Shown in pieces: positions 54,430 to 64,000 of a stretch of 64,000 bases of DNA. The notes below the pieces were generated by a model. The model made no database searches and was not told the origin of the DNA. It was given only the letters and a program-made list of their open reading frames with translations. Position numbers and translations under genes: made by a program. Origin of the DNA: Protopterus annectens (Eukaryota; Chordata; Ceratodontiformes; Protopteridae); contig NC_056738.1 of assembly GCF_019279795.1 (NCBI RefSeq), forward strand, positions 474,791,287-474,855,286. Reading direction: 5' to 3'. How positions within the stretch are numbered: position 1 is the stretch's first letter; every line of letters begins with the position of its first letter.

Positions 54430-56640
54430 TTAGCTTGTTTACTTATTTGTTGACATTTCATTACTGGAAAAGTCCGACTGGGTAGTTGCCCACTTTCAGT
54501 GGAGGCCCAAGGAGAAAAGCTCCAATGTACTACAAAAACACATTAACAATAATTTTATAATCTTCAAAAATAGTACAAAAAACTTCTACAATTACATAAT
54601 TATACCAAGTAGACTTAATGTGAATAAATTGGTTAAGAACAGATACAACTTACATGATATAATGTTTAATGAAATTTTAGCCAGGTTAAAGAAATTAAAA
54701 GTAAGTTAGTTTAATGCAAACAGAAACTGCAACATGAAGTGGGAGAAGAATAACAGGGTTATGGGATATTTTCACACAGTCAGTGGAGAGAAACTAATTG
54801 CAGTAAGGACGTGAGTAAAAAAAGGAGACTAAGGAGGTATAAGAAAAGAATAAGTACATGTTCATATTTAGGGATACAATTTATCGTGGGGTTGAGCAAG
54901 AAGAGAGCCAGAGTTCCAGGTATTAGCAACATGGTATAAGTACAGACCATGCGGACTAGATATGATAGGTTTGTGGACAGAGAGGAGTTTTTGGTCATAG
55001 GCTCATAAAGACCCAATGGGACCACAGATGTGCAGAATGGTATTTAGTGTGTGACTTTTGGTGAAAGGCGGATAAGATTGCCATAATTCTAAAGTTGGTG
55101 ATGTCTGTTGAACTTCCTCCTTTGTGTAAAGAGATAATGTGTGATTCTTTTACTCCAAAAAGTGGGAATGTACTATTCTTGGACTGACCTATTTTTAAGG
55201 ATTGAGACAGGATAGGTAATGCTGTTAACTACTATCTTAAGGTACTTGCTTGGAAGGTCATCAGCTGAAGTAGAGCTTGGTTTGAGTTTAAGAGTAGTTG
55301 TACATAGGATGTGGGCACAGGTTTGAAGGTAAAAGTGCATGTGGTGATATGAGGCTGTTGGGCAAGGTTGGGATTAGATGTTGGGGAATCCTTGGTTAGG
55401 GATGCTATACTATCAATGAAATAAAAAGTGAATTATATTGCTGGATTGGTAAGTTATTGGAGGGATGGGTAGGGCTGAATTTTTGGCCAGGATGTAATAT
55501 TTTTTTAATGGCTTACCAGAATTTGTTAGAGTTGTGTTTACTATTGTTCTGAGTGCAGTTACAAAACATGTTTCTGTTTTTATTTTCTTTTTTTTGTACA
55601 ATTACTGAGCATTCTAAAGTTTTCAAGAAATTGTGGAGTTTTATATTTTTGCCATTTGTTCCACACCTTTCCTCTATCCTGCATTAGCATTCTACTCTTT
55701 TTGTACAGCCAAATTGCATTATTTCTTTTTAGTCTCTTCCTTCTAGGAGGTGCAAGGCTATTTAGAAAAGTTGCATAGAATTAATTTATAGCATCATCTA
55801 ATAAGGAGAGGATTTTTAGGATGTTACTGTTAATAGACAATAGAGTAGTAATGAACATTTTGGGGTTTAACTTGCATAGACTTTGTATTGTTTTATAAGC
55901 ATTCTTTTTAAGTAGATGTGTGATATATCTGCTTTTATAGATTGGGAGGTGGTCACTGAGAGAGTCTAACATTGTACCTGTGGTGGTGAATTTGCTGGGG
56001 TTTGATACTATGATCCAGTCTTATAAGGAATTTGATGTCTTGCTATAAAGTGTGGAGATATTAATTAGTTGTGTGAAACTGTATATATTCATGCTAGATG
56101 CAGGGAATTAGAACTTATGCCCATCCAATTGATACTGATGCCCTGTAGTAGTGTTTTTTCTTGTGGAATTGTTATGGATAGTCAACGTACAAAATCTTCA
56201 GTGTAGCTATACTGTTGCTAAGAGGCATGTAAAGGGCAGTAATACATATTTGTTAATATTTGCTTATATTCAGGAAAGAAAAAAATTGGCTGATTTGAAT
56301 TTTGGTATTGGTTTGTTGTAGTGGGAAATGTGGTAGTTGCTAGAAAATATTAAAATGATACCACTGCCTTTCCTCTGTATATGGTCATTAGGGATGATAT
56401 TATAGTTGGGGGGGTAATTTCAGAGTTGTTTATTCTGTGTTCAAGTCAAGTTTCAGTTATAGCAAGACTATCAGGCTTGTGCTGGGCAATATAGGCATGT
56501 AGTTCAGTTTATTTTTTTATGTTTATAATATTTATGACAGCAAAAGTTAGAATATCATGGTGGAGTTGTGTGTAGAAGAGAATTTTACAGATGTTAGTTG
56601 TGATAGGTGGGGTCAGGATTACGATGAATATCTCCACCAA
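54430..56640 (-). mobile_element. Decayed L2/CR1-group LINE
   Basis: On the minus strand the endonuclease start reads ELHAYIAQHKPDSLAITET, then LEHRINNSEITPP (about 56400-56520). WIIVSNPSKFTTTGTMLDSL and SDHLPI follow at about 55940-56020 (SDH motif). The linker has SALPIPPITYQSSNI near 55450, and the reverse-transcriptase start is weakly visible near 55270. The palm with FADD is missing. The 3' end (54430-54540) reads CCCAGTCGGACTTTTCCAGT then AAATGTCAACAAATAA. Confidence 0.65.
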
Positions 56641-59619
56641 GGAAGATTTTAATATATTGGAGTATTATTGATTCTTGTTTTTTGGAGAGTGTTTTTTTGC
56701 TTAATTTTATTTTGGTTTGGAGTTAATCTACATTAGGGGTAAAGGTGATGTGCATCATTAATTAGCTTTGGTGTGATGTGTGGATAGTTTAAGGAGGGAA
56801 TATAGATAGGTGGTTGGTAGAGAGTTGGAGAGACGTTGAGAGCTATTACCAAGTTATGGTAGGACGAAAGATGTCTCAGTAGGGGGAGAAGAAATGAGGA
56901 TAATCTTATTGATGGCAGATAGTGGGGAATTAGGAATTAAGAAGGAATTGAAAAGTTGTAGGGCTGTAGGATATTTGGTGGTATGGAGCCTGAAAGCTGG
57001 CAAAAGGTAGGCAGGAAGGAAATATTTTCTGTGAAGGAAGGGAGGTTGTCTTGGTATCTTTTATGTTTCTGAAATGTAAAAATAGAGGTGCTTGAAAGAA
57101 GAGTATGAGGATGTAGTTAAGATTGGCAGTAGTGAGGGTTTATTTGGGGAAAGTAAATGATGAAATGAAGAATAATATCTAGGTAATGCTGGGGAGGGGT
57201 CTGAGTATGAATAGATGTAGTGCAAATCAGTAAGGGAGGAAGAAAGGTTGTTGGAATTGTTGAGAATGATACTGAATGTTAGGTGGAAGTTGGGAAATAG
57301 GAAAGTAGAAATAGGAGTGCTTGTATGTTAGTAGTAAAGATGTTTGGGGAGGGTTAGGGAATGTGCATCACAGGTGAAATGTTTATGTGAGATGTATAAT
57401 GGGCAAAGTAAAAAACAGGAAGGTGGGAATTGGGGATAAGGTAGGGAGGCAAAGCAAGGCTGAGTTGTAGAGGTATTCTTACCATCAGGTTAATTATTAC
57501 AGGGAGCCAGTGCAAAGCAAATAACAAGGAAGCACAAAACAGAACAGGTTTTCATTCATTTTACTGAATGCAGAAATCATGAATTTAGGGTGACTGGCAT
57601 ATGTAGCGTCATCTGTTGTTGAAGAGAAAGGATGGGGTCAACTTAGTAAGTTGTCCATATTATTGTTTACCATGTTGTAAACAACAGCATTAACAAGTGT
57701 TAATGGTTAGTTTATTGTAAATTACTGCAATGTGATGTGCAAATTTGAACATTTCAGATTTTGAAGTACATTGTTCCATTTAGATGTGTAACAAATTTTA
57801 CTGAAAATGAGTGAAAACCATAAATATTTTTTTCAGAAAAGAAAAGATAGTGGTCATTTTGAATAAGGTCAGTCATGTCAGTATGCACACAGTTTTAGTA
57901 TGGTCTGTTACAAATAAGCTGTGAATAATGTTTTTTCCTAAGCAACATCATCCTGGCACACACTGTTTTGTAATAATTTCAGACATACTAATGCTTTCAA
58001 CACATCATCCTAGATTAGTGCAGTTTTGGATATATCATTTTTAATCTGCAAAGACAATAACCTTCTGTTTCAGGGTTCACTATTGTTGAGATAATGAATG
58101 GGAGTATTGTAAACTGAGGTGATCTTTAGTTTCTTGTTAGTTTAAAGGGAGATTGAGGAAGGCCCACAGTGAATCAGAGCAAGAAAATACAGAGTATTCA
58201 AGGGAGGATTGGTATAATGATGAAAATGTTTACCTCACAGACACAAGGTAAGGGGTTTGATTTTCACTTTTGAAGGAAATTGGTTTGGCTTGAAATGACA
58301 AGAGCAGTAAGTCTAGTTTGAATCTGTTAAACTATGAATTGTGGCCTTTAGTTCTGTAGTCAGCACATATCACTTGGTAGAGAAATAATAGTTAGCAGGA
58401 TACCTTTTTGTGTATCAGCAAAATGGAGAAACTCCATATTTCTTTCCTCATCTTGTAAAAATGAAGGTAATGAAGTCCTGTTGTTCAGACTGGAGTTGTC
58501 TTCTTTTAGCCGTGATCCAGAAATATTAATAACGGTTAAAGTAAATTCATGCTCAGATACACCGTTATTCCTTCAAATATCTGTTATGGTGGCTGGTGCT
58601 TAGGTTGTCCTGAAATATAAGCAGAACACAAGAGGGTGTAATAGAAATGAGTAGATGGAGCAACATTTAAGTCTGTATCAACTGTCACTAGGATAACTAT
58701 AGATATGATTGAGTTACTATATTTAGTTTCAAAATCAGTTTTCTTAAGCTGTAAATGTTGAAAATAAAACATTGTTTTGGTACATTGGGTGAGCTAACTA
58801 TGGATGAGCTCTGATGTTGTAGGAAGATGGAGTTGTACACAGCAAAGTTATGAACAGAGATTTTCAATGAGACTTGGGAAATAATTTGGAAGCTGTTATT
58901 ACTGAATAGTTATGAACTGGTGTTTGTTTTCTGTTGTTACAGACTAATGAACAGCATTGGGAGAGAGAGGGATGTTATTCAACTATTGGGGGGGGGGGCT
59001 TTCCATAGATTAGGCTCTTAGTACCCCAGAATATTATTATTGGGGGAAGCTTTGTATTAATTACTGACTGTCTTCTCCAATAGTTCTACTGACAGGAAGA
59101 CTAAAAGTGGACTTTGATACTCCAACACCTTATAGGCTGCAGACACTTAAATGTGGATTTTGTGAATGGTCTGTCATAGAATTATACTCATCTAAGAATG
59201 CTAGAAAGACTAGGTCTACACTGAGTGGTAAAGTGGCATAATGACTGCTGAGCCTGGATGTGGTCTTCTGTCTGCTAGAATTGCCATTAACAAAGGGTGC
59301 ATTGTGAAAGATATAAGAAAAACAGTTAAGTTAACGAAAATGAGGCAAGGCTCAATAGCAACCAAAGAGGAGCACATGAATCTTGCAAATCATGATTGTG
59401 ATACAGTAGTACAGCACCAGATTCCAATATACAAGTATATGAGTTTGAGGCCTGGGGGCCAAAACTGCTGTTTTTTTTTTTTGTTTGTTTTTCTGGTCTG
59501 GCAGTTAGAATAGAGGACTAAAGCTCTAGCATGTTCCTGTGTCAAAGCTGCATGCTTTGAATCTTTCCACCTTCATTTACCTACTGTGTGACCCCCCCCC
59601 CCAGCATGTAACTTATCCT
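56641..59619. other. Flank with a purine-rich stretch and one tRNA-like SINE head
   Basis: 56800-57480 is strongly G/A-rich on the plus strand. At about 58200-58262 GGATTGGTATAATGATGAAA followed by GGGGTTTGATTTTC resembles A and B boxes of a SINE. No protein-like frame seen. Confidence 0.4.
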
Positions 59620-59700
59620 GACAGTGCTTTGGGGCAATTGGGAATTGAACTTGGCTTCTTAATGGTCTTCTAGCCTGCATGTCCAGTGACCAAGAACTAT
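59620..59700 (-). mobile_element. Possible tRNA-like SINE head
   Basis: On the minus strand AAGTTCAATTCCC is a good B box, and the sequence about 40 bases upstream (GGTCACTGGACATGCAGG) is a weak A box. A V-SINE core was not found beyond it. Confidence 0.35.
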
Positions 59701-59775
59701 TGATATCACCTTTATAATGACCAATATCTATGGACAAAATCAGATTCCTCAATCCTTGACTGCATGAATGTGCCT

Positions 59776-60990
59776 TCTTCTTCTTTTGGCTGTTAGGGGT
59801 CGCCACAGTAGATCATCTGTTTCCATTTCTTCCTGTCCTCTGCATCTTGCTCAGTCACACCAACCACCTGCATGTCCTCTCTCACCGCATCCATAAACCT
59901 TATCTTAGGCCTTCCTCATTTCCTCTTACCCGGCAGCTCCATCATTAGCATCCTTCTCCCAATATTCCCAGTATCCCTCTTCAGCACATGTCCAAACCAA
60001 CTCAATCTCACCTCTCTGGCTTTGTTTCCAAGCTATCCAATCTAAGCTAACCCTAGAGTATACTGATCCAATCCCGTCTATCCTCGTTACACCCAGTGCA
60101 AATCTTAACATCTTTAATTCTGCCACCTCCATCTCTGACTCCTCTCTTTTCATCAATGCCCCCATCTCCAACCCATATAACATAGCTGGTCTCACTACTC
60201 TATTGTAGACCTTCCCTTTCACTCTTACAGGTACCTATCTGTCACAAGTCACTCCTGACACTCTTCTCCACCCTGCCTGAACTGTTGATCCCAAGTATTT
60301 ATAGTCATCCACCTTCACCATCTCTACTCCCTGCATCCTCACCATTCCTCTATCGTCCCTCTCATTCACACACATATATTCTGTCTTAGTCTTGCTGACC
60401 TTCATTCCTCTCCTCTCTAGATCATATCTCCATCTCTCCAGGGTCTCTTCAACCTGTTCCCAACTCTCACTACAGATCACAATGTCATCTGCAAACATCA
60501 GAGTTCAAAGGGACTCCTGTCTGATCCCGTCTGTCAACCTGTCCATAACTATTGCATATAAGAAAGGGCTCAGAGCTGATTCTTGATGTAATCCCACCTC
60601 CACCTTGAACCCATCCATCACTCCTACCACAGACCTCACCCCTGTCACACTACCCTCATACATATCCTGTACCACTCTTACATACTTCTCTGCCATTCCC
60701 AACTTCCTCATACAATACCACAACTCCTCTTTAGCATCCTGTCATATGCTTTCTCTAAATCCACAAAGACAAAATACAACTCCTTCTGACCTTCTCTATA
60801 CTACTACTTCATCAACACACTCAGGGCAAACATTGCATCTGTAGTGCTCTTTTCCGGCATGAAACTATACTTCTGCTCACTAACCATCATCTCCCTTCTT
60901 ACCCTAGCTTCCGCTAATCTTTCCCATAACTTCATGCTGTGACTGATCAGTTTTAATCCTCTGTAGTTACTACAGCTCTGCACATCACCC
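59776..60990 (-). mobile_element. 5'-truncated RTE-type LINE with perfect 15-base target duplication
   Basis: TGCATGAATGTGCCT occurs at 59761-59775 and again at 60991-61005, directly bounding the element. Its 3' end (minus strand) is CTACTGTGGCGACCCCTAAC then AGCCAAAAGAAGAAGAAG. It is truncated in the reverse transcriptase. The clean duplication points to a relatively recent insertion. The protein resembles the RTE group found in fish (Expander-like), a call made from memory of the family. Confidence 0.88.
59920..60990 (-). pseudogene. RTE reverse transcriptase, C-terminal half
   Basis: Order on the minus strand: QSCSNYRGLKLISHSMKLWE (60960), YSFMPEKSTTDAMFALSVLM, VRSVVGVMDGFKVEVGLHQ with SALSPFLYAIVMDRLTDGI (the QGSALSP block), then MFADDIVICSESWEQVEETL (FADD box near 60490) and SKTKTEYMCVNERDDRG. 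YKYLGSTVQAG, KGKVYNRVVRPAMLYGLEMG and MLRFALGVTRIDGI close the frame-readable part. A few frame changes (near 60500, 60230 and 60725) and stops occur. The endonuclease is absent because of 5' truncation. Confidence 0.88.
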
Positions 60991-61005
60991 TGCATGAATG
61001 TGCCT

Positions 61006-62149
61006 GTAAACTAAATATGGGTGCTATCCATGAATTACTGAAATGATAGGGGCTAAGAAAAATTACTCTTTCCACATAATAAATCCTGGCAATAATAAAA
61101 ACTGTAAGTACTATTCTGTTTTGGAAAATTACTGTATCAAGGGATATTGCAAAGGTGAACTGCAGTATAGAAAGATACTTGTAAATAGACTCCATTCACT
61201 TCTGATATTTCTAATGTTATGCTGCCTGAAGGAAAAGTTTCATTATTCCTGTAATTAAACATCATTTAAAACTGAGAAAGGTGTTTGTATGAACTGGTTT
61301 TATTTTAGTACATTTCATAGAATATCACATCAACTATACAATTTGTATTGAACGTAGGATAATGAGTTACACTCAGCACCTGCTTTCGCACGCTGAACAG
61401 TCTGTGCATGTTGTAATGTTCCAAATCCTTACTGGCTGCTTATTCCTCCTGATCAAGGCTAGCTTTTGAATTCAAGTAGAAGATGCTCTTGTGGGAAGGG
61501 GGGAGGGGTTCCTCCTCCTTCTCTGTATCTGTCTCTTCTGCCCTCATGAAAATAAATTTGGTCTGTTATGACCCACCATACCCTCATTCGTCTATAACCC
61601 AGACGATTCATCCAGGCAAGACAGTAACATTACAATAAAATTTGATGCAGATAAGTCTAAATAACCATGGAGAAGAGATACTGATACATCAGTTTTATTC
61701 AACAAATATAAGATGGTGACAATACAATAGATAGCAAATAAAATGTATTTCAATTACAAATGTGTATCTCAATATCTGATGTTCTTCACTTGAAAAAAGG
61801 TAGACTGAAATCTGCAGGTGAGTTTGTAGCAGCTGGCATAGATGAGAGATTCCAAGTATGCTGAGGTCTTATTCCCAGGTGAAGGTAGATGGGATCTGAG
61901 ACTGATCTGTGACAACTTCAGTAACTGCAGTATGACAGGAGTTGAACCAGACTGTCGTGGTAAAACCTGAGGAGAGTCCTAAGGTAAAGCTCAGTCTGTC
62001 AGTCATTGTGCCCTATCCTTCCCTATCTGTGTGAGCTTTTGGTAGTGACTAAGGATGAAATATGTAGAAGTTGAAGAAATAAAGTTCCTTCAAAGGTAGC
62101 TGGACTCACTGTTCTTTATGCACTAAGGAGGCTAGTAACCATGGTAACC
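61006..62149. other. AT-rich flank, no gene recognised
   Basis: Nothing recognisable. TCC/CTT-rich patch near 61490-61550. Confidence 0.4.
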
Positions 62150-63190
62150 AGGAAGGTACTAGGTTATCTGCCTTGGGGCCTATATAAGCCTAACCAAAAA
62201 GGTTCCCTGGCTTTTGCTACCCAAGAAAATTATTTTACTGTGCCCCTGTCAAGCAGTGTCACAGAAGTGATCCCCGGGGGTGAATTTTCTATTTCCCGTC
62301 CAGTCGTCGAGATTTTTCTTAAAGAGCGCCAATGAGGAGCTTTGCTTGACATGAATGGGTAGTTTGTTCCAGAGTTTGGGAAGTGTCTAGGACAGGAATC
62401 TGTCCCTCCAGCATGTTCTGTTTATTGTAGTGACAAGGTTTGGGTCCCTGGAGTGTGTGGTTCAGAGAGACTGGGATTTCTTTAAGTGTAGCATGTCCAA
62501 CAGCTCTGGGTTTGACATAGCTTTGATTGTTAGGCAGGGATCACCTCTGAGTAGGCGATATGCAATGGAGTAGAGCTGGAGTTTTTTGAGACAGTCTGCA
62601 TATGGCATCTGTTTGAGGCCGGTAATCCTCTTAGTGAGGTATTTCTGTGGCCTTTCCAATTGTTGTAGGTGTCTTGTGAGATACATGCCAAATGGGGCAT
62701 TGTAATCTATAATGGGTCTGATGAGGGATGAGTAGAAAGGAACAATGACCTCCTTTTTTCTAGAGGAGAACCCTTTTGTGATGAGGTGTCTCACGTAGAA
62801 GGATTTCCTGACTACTGTGGTGATGTGGTTATCAAAGAAAAGACTACTGTCCACCTATGTCCCGAGGTCTCTTATCACACTTTCAGTGTTTAATGAGCTA
62901 CCGCCTATGTGGTAATTCATGGGTACCGAGTTTTTCCCACAGGGGATGGCAATGCATTTCTTGGCATTGAGCTTGAGGCCATGACTTTGACACCAAGCAT
63001 CTATGTCTGTGAGGTCTTTTTGTAGAATGTCCACATCATTGGGTGATTCTATTATGGCTCCCAGTTTGCAGTCATCTGCGAACTTTGCTAGCCAAAGACC
63101 TTCTGTGTTGGCCTGCACTTCAGAGAAGTAGATGCTGAACAGGAGAGGACCCAGGACCCAACCCTGTGGTACTCCACTCGTCACTGGTTT
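62150..63190 (-). mobile_element. CR1-type LINE 3' end, 5'-truncated (copy H)
   Basis: On the minus strand it runs from the PQG block of the reverse transcriptase (63184) to the family 3' end at about 62157, with the hairpin region but no octamer tail. Same family as copies A-G. Confidence 0.9.
62280..63184 (-). pseudogene. CR1 ORF2 C-terminal part
   Basis: Readable: TSGVPQGWVLGPLLFSIYF (PQG block), FADDCKLGAI (box near 63075), SHGLKLNAKKCIAIPCGKN, SVIRDLGT, then after a stop DSSLFFDNHITTVVRK, RPIIDYNAPFGMYLTRHL, LERPQKYLTKRITGLK and LQLYSIAYRLLRGD. The final ORF2 codons near 62280 are in other frames. It lacks everything upstream of the PQG block. Confidence 0.88.
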
Positions 63191-63824
63191 GAAGTCTGAA
63201 GGGTTGCAGAGTACAGTACTGCTTCTCTGTGTTGAGAACAGTCAGTTGAGTTGTTTCATCACAATATGAGAATATTTGCTGACCACCTTCCATGGGAGTT
63301 ACACCAGGTACTTCCCTTTGGAACAAGACTCAGATGCAGATCCAGGATTTGTTGGAGTGATTATATTTCTCACCTTTTATGAGAATCCCTGAGGATCTCA
63401 CAGAGTGCTGCATAGTATAATCTCAAGGGGTTTTCTTCTGCATAGTATCATCTCAAGTGGTTTTCTTCTGCACACCAGCCATATCCACTAAGGACAATTG
63501 CCTGTTAATGAATCCCCAGGTTTATTTTGTTAATTTGATTGAGTTTCAGTTTTATACAGGAATAACTGTTAGTGGTCAAATATTAAAAGTGCTTTTCTAT
63601 TTCATCTGATTTTTAATGCTTAGCAGTTTCTTATTTGCTGGTTTGGCAGACAATGCTCTGCACAAGTCTAGTTCTACAGTATTTTAATTTTGAGTAAAAA
63701 GGCTGGTAGATTTATTCAACTCCTCATGTTTTCATGTCCTATAAAAGGTAAAATATAAGTGAGAATGTGTATAAAATAACAGATTTGTTTTTGTAAAATA
63801 TGGGAAAACATATCCATAAATGGG
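63191..63824. other. AT-rich flank with a small tandem duplication
   Basis: A unit of about 33 bases (TCTCAAG-G/T-GGTTTTCTTCTGCA) is repeated twice at about 63418-63475. No gene seen. Confidence 0.5.
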
Positions 63825-64000
63825 ACTACAGCCTGGCCTAGTTGTGAGGGTTGTTGCCTTACAACATTTGGCATCCCCATTTCAGTTTCTCCATGTTTTT
63901 GTTTGTTTGTGGGCATAATACAGTAGGTAAAATATCAGTCATTCAAATTGGCCTAAGTTGTGGACGCAGTGTGTGAGTGAGCAAGCAAATGTTAACAGCA
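63825..64000 (+). mobile_element. V-SINE-like SINE, running off the window
   Basis: GCCTGGCCTAGTTGTGAGGG then GTTGCCTTACAAC resembles the tRNA-like head of the SINE at 51597. AAATTGGCCTAAGTTGTGGA with GTGTGTGAGTGAG near 63946 matches the middle of the SINE at 7438-7727 (AAATTGGCCCTAGGTGTGAG). The element is cut by the window end. Confidence 0.55.

Overview
The window looks like transposon-rich chromosomal DNA from a vertebrate, probably a fish or amphibian. The reasons are CR1 LINEs whose ORF1 carries an SGNH-esterase domain, RTE, L1 and L2-like LINE fragments, SINEs with the DANA/V-SINE type central domain, a PIF/Harbinger transposase, hAT-type MITEs and very long CA/GT microsatellites. I found no host protein-coding exon, rRNA gene or CRISPR array. 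Almost every long reading frame is a broken transposon gene or a microsatellite artefact. The exact species cannot be read from the window.

Layout. 1-11234 is AT-rich flank holding two CR1 copies (1117-3600 plus, 3952-7200 minus), a SINE (7438-7727), an RTE fragment (8060-8410) and an L1-type ORF1 remnant (10330-11075). 11235-46926 is compositionally different and is bounded by inverted termini (17 of the outer 18 bases match, with weaker similarity over about 40-46 bases). A 3-base direct repeat, ATA, lies immediately outside both ends. A decayed but recognisable PIF/Harbinger transposase (44265-45424, minus) sits 1.5 kb inside the right end. I read this as one giant Harbinger-type element of 35.7 kb. 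About 14-15 kb of it is later insertion: five CR1 copies or fragments and six 0.33-0.36 kb hAT-type MITEs, one nested in another. The remaining roughly 21 kb is mostly non-coding, rich in TG/CA dinucleotides and microsatellites, and has no recognisable cargo gene. 46927-64000 is AT-rich flank again, with SINEs, two decayed L2/CR1-like LINE pieces, an inverted-repeat MITE, a young 5'-truncated RTE insertion with a perfect 15-base target duplication, and one more CR1 3' end.

The best-preserved LINE is the CR1 copy at 18983-25145 (minus). It has a 5' region built of three tandem monomers of about 0.6 kb, then ORF1 (zinc-finger-like CxxC pairs plus SGNH esterase), ORF2 (endonuclease plus reverse transcriptase) and a 3' end with a hairpin shared by the CR1 copies here. 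SINE tails in the window match LINE tails in the window, as expected if the SINEs borrow LINE machinery. Repeat families are partitioned: RTE, L1, L2-like and V-SINE copies were seen only outside 11235-46926, the hAT-type MITEs only inside, and CR1 on both sides.
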